DNA from: CALCMJ01 sp964475415
GTDB lineage: Bacteria > Bacteroidota > Bacteroidia > Chitinophagales > Saprospiraceae
Assembly: GCA_964475415.1 (NCBI GenBank)
Contig: CAYYWZ010000007.1
Span: 30,615 to 94,614 of the forward strand
DNA length: 64,000 nt
Direction of reading: 5' to 3'
Shown: positions 45,586 through 55,216 of the stretch, piece after piece
Position numbering within the stretch: position 1 is the stretch's first letter
How the letters are laid out: each line of letters starts with the position of its first letter
Made by a program: the position numbers and the translations under genes
Notes under the pieces: generated by a model
Database searches by the model: none
What the model was told of the DNA's origin: nothing
Seen by the model: the letters and a program-made list of their open reading frames with translations, nothing else

Positions 45586-46851
45586 CTATTTTCGTTTGTT
45601 ATTATTTCTATTACCCTTGCCCTTCCCTTTATAATTTCCTCTGCCTTTGTTATTTTTTGATTTTGACTTATAATTTCTTCCTCCTCCTCTTCTATCAGGT
45701 TTAGGATTCCAGACAGGACTGGAACCCAGTTCTTCAGGTACATTGAGTTTAATAATCTCAGATTCTATCAATCGTTCTATACGTTCGAACTTATACATGT
45801 CTTCTTCGTTGATAAGTGTAATCGCAACACCTGTCGTATCCGCCCTTGCTGTTCTACCTATTCTATGTACATAATCTTCGGCGCTCTTCGGGACATCATA
45901 ATTGATGACTAGATTTATATTCTTGATATCTACACCCCGGGCTAATACATCTGTCGCAACAAGTACTCTTATTTCCTTAGCTCTGAATTCCGCTACTACT
46001 TTCTCCCTATCTTTCTGATCAAAATCTGATGAGACACCAGCTACTCTATACCCCTTTCCACTTAATCCACGAACGATTTCGGAAACCTCTCGCTTTGTAG
46101 AAGAGAAAATCAAGATACTTTTGAACTTAGGCTTATCTCTAATCAGGCTGTTGATCAAAGCAATTTTCTGATTATTGTAACACAGGTAGGTTGCTTGTAG
46201 AACTCCCGCCGCTGGCTTAGAAATAGCAATACTTATCTGAGCCGGATCCTTAAGAGAGTCTGCTGCTAACTTCCTAATCTTAGGAGGCATAGTAGCACTA
46301 AAAAATAAGGTCTGTCTCTCCTTAGGTAGGTAGGAAATAATTTTCTGTATATCATCATAAAAACCCATATCCAACATCCTGTCTGCCTCATCAAGTATAA
46401 GGTATTTTAGTTTGTCAAATTTTACATACCCCATATTGAGATGTGAAATAAGTTTTCCTGGTGTCGCAATAATTATATCTGAGTGCTGTTTCAGTGCTCT
46501 TTTCTGTCCTTCCCAGTCTTGACCACTGCCTCCTCCATAAACTGGAAAAGAAGCTACAGGTGCAAAATATGCAAATCCTTGTATCTGCTGATCTATCTGT
46601 ATAGCCAACTCTCTAGTAGGGCATACGACTAAGGTACTTGTAAAATCTACTGGATTTTCACACAATTTATTAATAATTGGCAGGATAAAAGCAGCCGTCT
46701 TACCCGTACCTGTCTGAGCGCAGGCAATAAGATCTTTACCAGAAAGAATTTCAGGTATTGCTTTTTCTTGTATTGGTGTTGCATTCTCGAAGCCCATATA
46801 GGATAACGCTTCTAGCAAGTCTGGATTAAATCCAAATTCTTCAAACTTCAT
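45586..46851 (-). CDS. rhlE: DEAD-box RNA helicase, RhlE-like
   Basis: A 421-residue helicase: Q motif GFENATPIQEKAIPEILSGKDLI, motif I AQTGTGKTAAF, Ia PTRELAIQ, II LDEADRMLDMGF, III FFSATMPPKI, and VI HRIGRTARA. The final ~45 residues are basic and Gly/Lys/Asn-rich (GGGRNYKSKSKNNKG), a tail that helps bind structured RNA. RhlE-type helicases act in ribosome assembly and at low temperature. The gene stands alone. Confidence 0.93.
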   Translation of the reverse strand: MKFEEFGFNPDLLEALSYMGFENATPIQEKAIPEILSGKDLIACAQTGTGKTAAFILPIINKLCENPVDFTSTLVVCPTRELAIQIDQQIQGFAYFAPVASFPVYGGGSGQDWEGQKRALKQHSDIIIATPGKLISHLNMGYVKFDKLKYLILDEADRMLDMGFYDDIQKIISYLPKERQTLFFSATMPPKIRKLAADSLKDPAQISIAISKPAAGVLQATYLCYNNQKIALINSLIRDKPKFKSILIFSSTKREVSEIVRGLSGKGYRVAGVSSDFDQKDREKVVAEFRAKEIRVLVATDVLARGVDIKNINLVINYDVPKSAEDYVHRIGRTARADTTGVAITLINEEDMYKFERIERLIESEIIKLNVPEELGSSPVWNPKPDRRGGGRNYKSKSKNNKGRGNYKGKGKGNRNNNKRK

Positions 46852-46918
46852 ACCGTAAAGATGGCTTATTTTTTCAACTCTATGAGCCTATCATCCTCAA
46901 AGTATTGTGCACCGAGGC

Positions 46919-48544
46919 TTATACCACCTGCAAATCGTATAATTTCGCCCTTTGAGCTATCACTTTTTCGTCCGCTACATACTCATCGTAGGTACATAAT
47001 TTATCTATGTAACCTGCTGGTCCTATTTCTATAATTCTATTGGCAATGGTCTGTGTAAAGGTATGATCATGAGAAGAAAACAAGACATTCCCTTCAAAAT
47101 TTTTCAGCGAATTGTTAAGCGTTGTAATAGTTTCTAGATCTAAATGGTTGGTAGGTTCATCCAGTAGAAGTACATTAGCTTCTTTCATCATCATCCTAGA
47201 CAACATACATCTTACTTTCTCACCTCCAGAAAGCACATTAGATTTCTTAAGTGTTTCCTCCCCTGAAAAAAGCATCTTACCCAGAAATCCTCTGATATAG
47301 ATCTCATCTTTTTCTTCAGAAAATTGTCTTAACCAATCTATCAGGGTCTCCCCTCCTGTGAAAAATTCTTCATTCTCATTAGGCAAAAAAGCCGTGGTGA
47401 TTGTTTGTCCATATTCCACAGTCCCAGTTGTAGGTTCTTTCTCCTCAGATAATATCTGGAACAATGCTGCCGTAGCTAAACTGTTCTTAGATAAGAATGT
47501 TATTTTTTCATTCTTATTTACTGTAAACTCTAGATCAGCAAAAAGCGTTTCACCGTCTAATACACTACTCAGATTTTTCACACTTAGTATCTGATCTCCT
47601 GCAGCTCTAGACTGTTTGAACACTATGCCGGGATATTTTCTACTTGAGGGTCTAATATCTTCTACCTGTATCTTTTCTAATAATTTTTTTCTTGCAGTAG
47701 CCTGTTTTGACTTAGAGGCATTGGCACTAAATCTATCGATAAATGCTTGCAACTCATTTCTTTTCTCCTCAGCTTTTTTGTTGGCATTTAACTTTTGTCT
47801 CAAAGCCAACTGACTACTTTCATACCAGAAAGTGTAGTTACCAGTATACATGTTCACCTTACCAAAATCTATATCTACCGTATGCGTACATACAGTATCT
47901 AGAAAGTGCCTATCGTGAGATACTACTATTACTGTATTTTTAAAGTTCAATAAGAAATCCTCTAACCAAACAGCTGTCTGAATATCTAGATCATTGGTAG
48001 GCTCATCTAAGATCAAAATATCTGGATTACCGAATAAGGCCTGAGCAAGTAAAACCCTAACTTTTTGGTTTCCGTTAAGCGACTTAACAAGTTTATGATG
48101 ATCAGCTTCCTGGATACCAATTCCACTCAGGAGCGATGCAGCTTCTGGTTCCGCATTCCACCCATCCATTTCCGCAAACTCAGTCTCTAACTCTGAGGCC
48201 TTGATACCATCTGCATCGGAAAAATCTGGCTTAGCGTATATAGCATCTTTCTCTTGCATGATACTCCACAATTTTTCATGACCTCTCAGAACAGTATTAA
48301 TAACAGTTTCTTCATCATATTGGAAATGATCTTGTTTAAGTACTGCCAGTCTCTTCCCTGGCTCTATACTTACAGAACCTTTGTTAGCATCTTTCTCGCC
48401 AGCTAAGATTTTAAGGAAGGTCGACTTACCGGCACCATTAGCACCTATAATGCCATAACAGTTTCCGTCTTTGAAGGTAACATTGACCTCATCGAAGAGA
48501 ACTCTTTTCCCATATTGTAACGAAATATTATCTGCTGTTATCAT
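46919..48544 (-). CDS. ybiT: ABC-F family ATPase, YbiT type
   Basis: A 541-residue protein with two ABC domains and no membrane part. The N domain matches E. coli YbiT closely (MITADNISLQYGKRVLF, GANGAGKSTFLKILAG, LWSIMQEKDAIYAKPD, EMDGWNAEPEAASLL, LLAQALFGNPDILILDEP). The second domain has LSGGEKVRCML and LLDEPTNHLDLETI, but its Walker A is degenerate (FLSKNSLATAAL). It acts on ribosomes, probably in translation factor rescue, rather than as a pump. Its promoter has TACTTTTG at 48571-48564. Confidence 0.92.
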   Translation of the reverse strand: MITADNISLQYGKRVLFDEVNVTFKDGNCYGIIGANGAGKSTFLKILAGEKDANKGSVSIEPGKRLAVLKQDHFQYDEETVINTVLRGHEKLWSIMQEKDAIYAKPDFSDADGIKASELETEFAEMDGWNAEPEAASLLSGIGIQEADHHKLVKSLNGNQKVRVLLAQALFGNPDILILDEPTNDLDIQTAVWLEDFLLNFKNTVIVVSHDRHFLDTVCTHTVDIDFGKVNMYTGNYTFWYESSQLALRQKLNANKKAEEKRNELQAFIDRFSANASKSKQATARKKLLEKIQVEDIRPSSRKYPGIVFKQSRAAGDQILSVKNLSSVLDGETLFADLEFTVNKNEKITFLSKNSLATAALFQILSEEKEPTTGTVEYGQTITTAFLPNENEEFFTGGETLIDWLRQFSEEKDEIYIRGFLGKMLFSGEETLKKSNVLSGGEKVRCMLSRMMMKEANVLLLDEPTNHLDLETITTLNNSLKNFEGNVLFSSHDHTFTQTIANRIIEIGPAGYIDKLCTYDEYVADEKVIAQRAKLYDLQVV

Positions 48545-48563
48545 ATTTTCTTAATTAGGAGTG

Positions 48564-48594
48564 CAAAAGTATACAATTAGATCCTTAAAAGCAA
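48564..48594 (-). promoter_or_regulatory. Promoter of the YbiT-type gene
   Basis: On the minus strand TACTTTTG (48571-48564) matches TAnnTTTG, with TTG (48594-48592) 20 bases upstream. The -7 element is 19 bases before the ATG. Confidence 0.55.
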
Positions 48595-48757
48595 TCTAGC
48601 TATACAATTAGACACATATATAACTTTTGAGAATAAATGACAATTTGTTAAAATGAAATATTGATGGGTTACAAATAATGGCTATTCACATAAAAAATAG
48701 TTTCGTTTATATATTTATTCAATTTACTAGAGCCTAATGAAATATATTTATAGACCT

Positions 48758-48765
48758 TATTTTTG
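48758..48765 (+). promoter_or_regulatory. -7 promoter element of the 58-residue gene
   Basis: TATTTTTG matches TAnnTTTG and stands 46 bases before ATG 48812; at the -33 position only ATG (48737-48739) is found in place of TTG. Confidence 0.4.
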
Positions 48766-48811
48766 AAAACAATTATTAAATTTGATTAACTAACCAATCA
48801 ACCCCAATAAA

Positions 48812-48988
48812 ATGTCAAAAAGAAAAAGAGGAAGAGTCATAGGATTCGACGAGCGCGAAGACAGATATTCTGTTCTATGCGACCACGGCCATATCTATCA
48901 ATCACAAATTACCTACGGTTTCACTATAGGTCAAGATGTAGATTATACAGGCCCTGATGATAACAAGGTTTTCATTTACGAAATCTAA
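48812..48988 (+). CDS. Small basic-to-acidic protein, 58 residues
   Basis: The frame from ATG 48812 to TAA 48986-48988 encodes MSKRKRGRVIGFDEREDRYS, then VLCDHGHIYQSQ, and ends FIYEI. The basic start followed by beta-strand-like parts resembles small OB-fold or cold-shock-like proteins, but no CSD motif (KGFGFI-like) is visible. The gene is preceded by its own -7 element, so it is likely expressed. The 533-base region between ybiT and the DUF2306 gene holds nothing else I can support. Confidence 0.55.
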   Translation: MSKRKRGRVIGFDEREDRYSVLCDHGHIYQSQITYGFTIGQDVDYTGPDDNKVFIYEI

Positions 48989-49083
48989 TTCTTTCTGTAC
49001 AGAACCCTAGGGCTAACTTTAATTACTTATTTTTTTTTAAAGCATTTATAGACTAAATATCTTAGCTTTAAATAAAAGTGATT

Positions 49084-49719
49084 ATGAAAAGGATTGCTAG
49101 ACGTGCTATATGGTGGATCTTCGGAGGCTCCTGTATTCTTATTAGCTTGTATCCTATTATTTACTTTTTAATAGATCGCCATTTTGGATTACTTTCTAAT
49201 AAAACTCAAGAACTCCTCGGAAGCCAATTATGGAACACTGCTTTTTATGGACACATCACCTTAGGTGGAATCGCCTTACTTATAGGGTGGACGCAATTCA
49301 GTTCCAAACTCAGAAAGACAAGAATAAATTTACATAGAACTATAGGCAAAATATATATCATTGCTGTCCTAGTAAGTAGCACTTGCGGGATCTACATAGC
49401 TCAGTTCGCAACAGGAGGCGTCAGTAATATTATAGGATTTTCACTTAGTGGCCTGATATGGCTCAGCACCACGTTCCTAGCCTATAAGGCTATAAGAAAT
49501 GGGAAAGTAGAGCAGCACCAAAACTATATGATATACAGCTATGCGGTGTGCTTCTCTGCTGTCACCTTAAGAATATGGCTTCCTATATTTACAATTATAA
49601 CTGGAGAATTTATTGCTGCCTACCTAATCGTAGGTTGGTTAAGTTGGGTTCCCAATTTGTTTGTCGCTTATTATATTATACATAGAAAAAAGCAAAGACT
49701 AGTTGTCAGCCCTGCTTGA
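49084..49719 (+). CDS. DUF2306 membrane protein
   Basis: About 211 residues from ATG 49084 (a GTG at 49078 is less likely). Five to six membrane helices are seen, with a conserved His (YGHITLGGIALLIG, LHRTIGKIYIIAV, VEQHQNYMIYSYAVCFSAVTLRIWLPI). These match DUF2306, which includes small heme-linked or electron-transfer-like membrane proteins. Activity is unknown. Confidence 0.78.
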   Translation: MKRIARRAIWWIFGGSCILISLYPIIYFLIDRHFGLLSNKTQELLGSQLWNTAFYGHITLGGIALLIGWTQFSSKLRKTRINLHRTIGKIYIIAVLVSSTCGIYIAQFATGGVSNIIGFSLSGLIWLSTTFLAYKAIRNGKVEQHQNYMIYSYAVCFSAVTLRIWLPIFTIITGEFIAAYLIVGWLSWVPNLFVAYYIIHRKKQRLVVSPA

Positions 49720-49779
49720 AGAGGCAGACTAATAAAAAATATTATAATAGAATTTATTACACATTTATACCCAAACCTA

Positions 49780-52632
49780 TTAACGAGTAAGACAATAAGA
49801 AGCCCAGTAATAAGGATGCTTATACTTAGAAGTGCTTAGATAATTTCTCTTTGCCATACACAGTGAAGAAACTATATTTTCTCCCAAGTAAATATTATTA
49901 TAGAAATTTTCTACAATAGTCTTTCCAGAAACATCATCTATGACCCACTGGGTCATAATAACATTCTTAACACCCGCTAATAAAAACACCCTTGCTATAT
50001 GGAAAACGCCTTCTCCTGCTACTGCATGGCCCTTGGCTGTTTCGCAGGCTGATAAGACAACCGTATGAGCTCCTATTTCTTTACCTATAAGATCTTTATT
50101 GTAAAGTTTTTCTGGCTCTCCTCTGAAAACCATAAACTCTTCGTAGTTACCATTCGTATCTGCCTGAGCATGTGTTGCAATATGCAGTATCCCTTCCTTG
50201 CCTAATTCTTTATAAAGATTATCGACTGTATGCTCGCTGCCTAAATAAGATGTAGTATTTCCAATATCAAAAATATTCATGATAGATTTAACTTCAGCAT
50301 ATGCCCCAGGTAACTCAGAAAAATAGCTTTCTACATCAGATCCTAAGGTTTCTAGATCACTATAAGAAAAAGCAGTTATACTTGGCTTAATATTCTGTGC
50401 ATCTCCTGGTAAATTAAAATAGTTACTAGCAGAACAGGTATAACTTATATCTATATTTTCTATAAGGTATTTGCTCGTTTTCTTTTTCTTTAATATATCA
50501 AAAGGCAAGAATTGCAGTTCTCCGTCTGGTGAAATAATTATTTCTTTTTTATCCATCATCAGAATCTCAAAATCAGCAAGAAGTATATTATATAAGTCAA
50601 ATGAAACTTCGTCTATCTGACTAGGTATGCCCTCTGAATTAGGTCTCATAGAAATGGCGCTTAATAAGTATTCAAGATTCTTAAAAAACGATCTATCTAG
50701 ATTCTTTTGTGAGATTACAGCTGTATCTTTATCAATAAAAAATGAGAATAAAATAGTATCATGTAGCTGATATTCTATTAAACATTTATCTTTAGAAATA
50801 GCTGCTTGGACTTCCTGTAAATCTATTTTTTTAGGGTTTAGAAAATTATTGAAAAAAGCAGGATAGGAATTTTTGAGTCTTGAAAATATTCTATTTTTCC
50901 GCTTATCATTATCCGCTATTTTTTTATCTATTTCTCTTAAGTCATCTTGCTTTATTCCTTTGGTGTATTTTATCTTGTAAAATTTGTCTTCTCTTGCCAA
51001 GGTGGCTTTAAGCTCTGCTATATTTTGCTGAGGTACATTGTATTGTTCTCCCAGTTTAAATCCCTTGTTTTTTGCAAAGATGCTATGCGCTCTAGAATTC
51101 TCTAATACTTCAAAAATATATCTATCTCTATCTTCAATATTATTTGCATAGAGGAATTCTAAGTATTCTCCATAAAACTCGTGATAGTCTGGCAAAATAT
51201 CTTTCAGATCTTCCAAAATAAAATCTTGCTTTTTTTCTTCTACAATATCTTTTTCTAACTGAAAAACCTTATTGATTTCTGATACTTTAGTATCGTTATA
51301 TTGCAACTCTAGTTTATCCATAAGAATAAGCCTATACAATCTTAGGTAGTCTAATATTTCGAATTCTTGCTTAAGAGATCTAGGTTCTGCATTGAGCATA
51401 ATTTCCTCAGGAGTTCTACCCATGTTTAAGTCAAACGACTTTCCTATGGCTATGCTTGCTTCTTCTGTATCCCCTAAATAAAAGTTAGATTCTGCCAGTC
51501 CATAATGCGCATCTACAAAAGAAGACCTTTCTTCATTAGATAAACTATCTACTTTATGATACAAATCTATTGCATTTGTAAATGCTACAATTGCTTTGTC
51601 ATCTATTTCTTGATAACTATATATATAACCTTTTGATCGATAGAGCAAACCTAGATCAGCGCTATTACAATTTGTACAAGATCTTAGCTTAGAATCTATT
51701 AAGTCGATAGCATTATCTACTTCTTCAGGGAAATAGGATAAGCTAAGTGCATAGTTACTGAAAAACAAGATTTCAATTCTGCTGATTATAGATTGATTTT
51801 CACAGATATCTTTAGCTTTATGAAAGTAGTGTTGCATATTCTTTTTGTCCTCTATGAAAGAATATGCTATGGCAAATAATTGATATATTTTTACTGCTGA
51901 ATTGTAATTTAATTCTTTTTGTTTTTGTATTATTCCCTCCGCCTGACTTAGCTCATTTAAGCATTCTTTTGACTTACCCTTTGACAGCAATGTAAATGCT
52001 GAGTCATAATAATAATCTAACAAGGTGTTATAGCTCGTATCAGGAATATAATTTTTAGTTCTTTCCAGCAAGGTCTCGCCAATATCGAACTGCGACCTTT
52101 CGAATATATATACCTTAGATAAATTAGATAAGTAAGGATATAATAATGGACTATCTTTCCCGTAACTATACACCAATAGATCTAACCCAAGATTTGCAAC
52201 TGAATCTAAATCCGTTTGTATTATAACCTCATTATACTTGGCCTCCGAGATATTATGCAAAGCTCGTATTTCTGATATAGGATAGACTTTCAGTTTTTCT
52301 GTACTTATATTATTTGCAGACAAGAAGTTGTTAAGCTTCTTTGTAGATTCTGAAGAGTGGTCAAATATATTTTGTACTAATCTCAGAAACAATGTTTGAT
52401 CAGCCGTAAGGTTATTACTAACCATGATTGCTGAGTCTATTGCAAAAGTTATCTTTGACCTCTTACTATTTATTATGGAAGCTTCTATATGGGAAAGTAC
52501 CGGGAAAGAGGAAATTCTCTTAGACAAAGTTGACAATTCCTTAGGTGAATTAGCTATAGCTTCCTTTTCCGAATCACTACATGCTGATGATCCTATTAGA
52601 AAAAATATAATTATAAGGCTAGAAAATCTGAT
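49780..52632 (-). CDS. TPR-CHAT protease-like protein, probably a lipoprotein
   Basis: About 918 residues from TTG 52536, or 950 if translation begins at ATC 52632. TPR-like helices fill the first ~500 residues (YQLFAIAYSFIEDKKNMQHYF, AHYGLAESNFYLGDTEEASIAI). The C-terminal ~300 residues are a CHAT domain: ILHIATHAQA with the catalytic His and VVLSACETAKG with the catalytic Cys. The upstream 32 codons form a lipoprotein signal (FSSLIIIFFLIGSSAC) but begin without ATG, GTG or TTG; ATC at 52632 is the apparent first codon, or one T in the run at 52624-52627 is extra. CHAT proteins are caspase-like proteases, often in defence or stress. Confidence 0.78.
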   Translation of the reverse strand: MRFSSLIIIFFLIGSSACSDSEKEAIANSPKELSTLSKRISSFPVLSHIEASIINSKRSKITFAIDSAIMVSNNLTADQTLFLRLVQNIFDHSSESTKKLNNFLSANNISTEKLKVYPISEIRALHNISEAKYNEVIIQTDLDSVANLGLDLLVYSYGKDSPLLYPYLSNLSKVYIFERSQFDIGETLLERTKNYIPDTSYNTLLDYYYDSAFTLLSKGKSKECLNELSQAEGIIQKQKELNYNSAVKIYQLFAIAYSFIEDKKNMQHYFHKAKDICENQSIISRIEILFFSNYALSLSYFPEEVDNAIDLIDSKLRSCTNCNSADLGLLYRSKGYIYSYQEIDDKAIVAFTNAIDLYHKVDSLSNEERSSFVDAHYGLAESNFYLGDTEEASIAIGKSFDLNMGRTPEEIMLNAEPRSLKQEFEILDYLRLYRLILMDKLELQYNDTKVSEINKVFQLEKDIVEEKKQDFILEDLKDILPDYHEFYGEYLEFLYANNIEDRDRYIFEVLENSRAHSIFAKNKGFKLGEQYNVPQQNIAELKATLAREDKFYKIKYTKGIKQDDLREIDKKIADNDKRKNRIFSRLKNSYPAFFNNFLNPKKIDLQEVQAAISKDKCLIEYQLHDTILFSFFIDKDTAVISQKNLDRSFFKNLEYLLSAISMRPNSEGIPSQIDEVSFDLYNILLADFEILMMDKKEIIISPDGELQFLPFDILKKKKTSKYLIENIDISYTCSASNYFNLPGDAQNIKPSITAFSYSDLETLGSDVESYFSELPGAYAEVKSIMNIFDIGNTTSYLGSEHTVDNLYKELGKEGILHIATHAQADTNGNYEEFMVFRGEPEKLYNKDLIGKEIGAHTVVLSACETAKGHAVAGEGVFHIARVFLLAGVKNVIMTQWVIDDVSGKTIVENFYNNIYLGENIVSSLCMAKRNYLSTSKYKHPYYWASYCLTR

Positions 52633-52870
52633 GGTGCAACGTTTTGCCCTAAAATAGGGTATTACTTTATAATTAGGATGAAATTATCTAGTTATATTAT
52701 AATTTTAATAGGGAGATAACCATTTTTATTACAATAGCCTCTGTTATGTCTCAGTCGATTATTAATAAAATGATGTTTTTCTTTAACTATTAGTATAAAA
52801 ACAAGTTATTTACAGTCAGCGAAAATCCCAACAATAGAATTATTTCTGTTTTACTTATTTACCTTATCAT

Positions 52871-54730
52871 ATGCTACAAAGGTGTTCTACATTATTTATC
52901 ATATTGCTTGTAAGCATTTTTTGTTCTACAGATCTTATAGGACAGGAGATTTGTGACAATGGTATCGATGATGATGGAGACGGACTTATAGATCTCAACG
53001 ATGAGGATTGTGCCTGTCCTGCTCTCATACCTTCAGGTCTTATACCCAACCCTTCATTTGAGGATATGAGTTGTTGCCCTTTTGGCGAAGCAGATCTCAA
53101 TTGTGCGGTTACTTGGATTCAGGCATCAACACCTACAACAGATTATGTACATACCTGTGGGGTACTAGGTAATCCATTTTTAGGAATTAATGCTCCCTTA
53201 CCATTCCCCGATGGAGAAGGAGGAATAGGTTTTAGGGATGGGAAACCAGGCAATGCTGATTTCAAAGAATATGCTGGTGCTTGCCTTAATATGGCTATGG
53301 AAGTTGGAGTTGATTATAAGCTTGATTTCTTTGTTGGTTTTCCTACAGATCCTGATAGTCGAGAACTTAATTTAGGCGTTTTTGTAACCACTAATTGTAA
53401 TAACTTACCCTTTGGAAATGGCGATAACACTTTTGGGTGTCCTACTAATGGTCCTGGCTGGACTCAGCTAGGAGAAATCCTTGTAGTAGGAGAAAATGAA
53501 TGGGTCAATGTGATTTTTGATTTTACTGCTGACCAGGCTTACTCAGCAATTGTCCTAGGACCAGCGTGTGCACCGCACCCCATCTTTAGTCAAGATCCTT
53601 ACTTCTTTATGGATAGACTTACCCTTGCAGAAAAAAACAAGTTCGGTGTACCCTTTGCAGAAATAACAGGAAGCATATGTGAGGATGACCTTACGCTAGT
53701 AATAGAAGGAGATCTAGGTTCATCCTACCAATGGTATTTTAATGGCATTGCGATTCCGGATGAGACAGGACAAATGCTCTTATTAGAAGAATCTCCAGAT
53801 GTAGAAGGGACTTATTCTGCTGTTATAACTCAGGATGACGGATGTTTTGATTCACAGGATTATGTACTTACAATTCCATCTTATAGCTCTACAGTTTCTG
53901 CCTCCATTTGCGATGGCGAAGTTTTACCTTTCGGAACACAGATTCTAACAGAAGAAGGTACCTATGAAGAAGTTTTCTTTGCTGCTGATGGTTGTGATAG
54001 TACCGTTTTGCTCGATCTAGCTGTTCTAGAAAATACAAGTGAAATAATAGAACAAACGATTTGTGATGGAGATACTTACACTTTATTTGACATTATAGCG
54101 ACAGAGACAGGAAGCTATTCCACGCAGATTTCTAATATTGCAGGCTGCGACAGTATGATAACGGTTCTGCTAGATGTCGTTCCTGCTAACGAAGGTATTC
54201 TACTCGATCCACTTATAGAACTGGAACTAGGTGATATTATAGACATAAATCCTAGTTTTACAGATCCTGATATGATAAGTTACCAATGGACATCTACTAA
54301 TAGTAATCTTATCCTTTCTGAAGAAAGAGCCCTAGCAGATTACCAAGCTATTTTTTCTGAAACGCTTATTCTCTCAGGTATTGATAATAATGGATGTCCT
54401 GCTCTAGACTCTGTAGAAATAAGAGTCAATAACGATGTAGAAATATACATTCCTAATGTTTTTAGCCCGAACAATGACGGAAATAATGACAACTTTTCCA
54501 TAGGTGGAACGCGGGCTGTGACAGGTATACAATCTATAACCATATACGATCGCTGGGGCAACCTAGTATACAGCGACAATCATGTAGGTACACTAGAAAG
54601 CTATGAAGGATGGAATGGTAGATTCGATGATCAAAATGCTGCAGAAGGAGTCTACACCTATCTAGTTTTAATCAATATACTGGGTAATCAATCTCTTACT
54701 TTTTCTGGTAACCTTACACTACTACGTTAA
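52871..54730 (+). CDS. Secreted protein with T9SS type B (gliding motility-associated) C-terminal domain
   Basis: A 619-residue protein. After a signal peptide (TDLIGQ), the N terminus has a Ca-binding-like repeat (EICDNGIDDDGDGLIDLNDEDCACP), then a large beta-rich part of unknown fold. Adhesin-like strand repeats follow (SASICDGEVLPFGT, EQTICDGDTYTLF). The last ~90 residues are the type B sorting domain: IPNVFSPNNDGNNDNFSI, ITIYDRWGNLVYS, YEGWNGRFDDQNAAEGVYTYLV. It should be secreted by the T9SS and fixed at the surface with PorP/SprF-type partners. Confidence 0.88.
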   Translation: MLQRCSTLFIILLVSIFCSTDLIGQEICDNGIDDDGDGLIDLNDEDCACPALIPSGLIPNPSFEDMSCCPFGEADLNCAVTWIQASTPTTDYVHTCGVLGNPFLGINAPLPFPDGEGGIGFRDGKPGNADFKEYAGACLNMAMEVGVDYKLDFFVGFPTDPDSRELNLGVFVTTNCNNLPFGNGDNTFGCPTNGPGWTQLGEILVVGENEWVNVIFDFTADQAYSAIVLGPACAPHPIFSQDPYFFMDRLTLAEKNKFGVPFAEITGSICEDDLTLVIEGDLGSSYQWYFNGIAIPDETGQMLLLEESPDVEGTYSAVITQDDGCFDSQDYVLTIPSYSSTVSASICDGEVLPFGTQILTEEGTYEEVFFAADGCDSTVLLDLAVLENTSEIIEQTICDGDTYTLFDIIATETGSYSTQISNIAGCDSMITVLLDVVPANEGILLDPLIELELGDIIDINPSFTDPDMISYQWTSTNSNLILSEERALADYQAIFSETLILSGIDNNGCPALDSVEIRVNNDVEIYIPNVFSPNNDGNNDNFSIGGTRAVTGIQSITIYDRWGNLVYSDNHVGTLESYEGWNGRFDDQNAAEGVYTYLVLINILGNQSLTFSGNLTLLR

Positions 54731-54891
54731 GCCAGTTTAAGATATATTTACAAAATAAAACAGCATCTCTTTCCTAACTGTCGAAGCTGACTTCTTTTCC
54801 TCTTTTGTAATAGTCAGATATTAAAGTAATCCCTAAAATCTTGTTCAACCTTATACCCCTCTTTCAAATATTTGAAGATGAGATTCGGATT

Positions 54892-55188
54892 CTATTTAAA
54901 TTTTAATTTTTTATTCCAAATACCAAACAACCAGATAGGAGCATAACACTCGTAATTTATCTTATTGTTTTCAATAGAACATTCAAAAACCAGCAAGGAA
55001 CCACCGAAGCCAACCTTATAAAAAGTGGTATGATCTTTCCTCTTTTTTAGTTTGAAACTTATGAGTTGTTCTAGATAACGAGTTGTAATATATTCTACTT
55101 TTGAATTAAATTTCGCAGTTTCGAAACCTTGCTTCTTGAACCAAGAAGCTATTTCTTTGCTTTCCAAAATTCTTATTTCAGCATCCAA
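54892..55188 (-). CDS. Hypothetical protein, 98 residues
   Basis: A 98-residue protein from TTG 55188. It begins DAEIRILESKEIASWFKKQGFE and is Lys-rich with beta-strand pattern (TTFYKVGFGGSLLVFECSIENN). No domain is recognised. It lies 28 bases after HPRT on the same strand. The reading frame continues for 25 codons beyond its TAG (to TGA at 54814-54816) with a coding-like sequence, so the gene may have been longer. Confidence 0.5.
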   Translation of the reverse strand: MDAEIRILESKEIASWFKKQGFETAKFNSKVEYITTRYLEQLISFKLKKRKDHTTFYKVGFGGSLLVFECSIENNKINYECYAPIWLFGIWNKKLKFK

Positions 55189-55216
55189 TTTTTCTTGCGT
55201 TTAATTTTTATGCTAT

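Noticed and set aside
52424..52657. 77-residue plus-strand frame opposite the CHAT gene start
   Set aside because: It is the antisense shadow of the hidden CHAT signal sequence; no start signals or family match.
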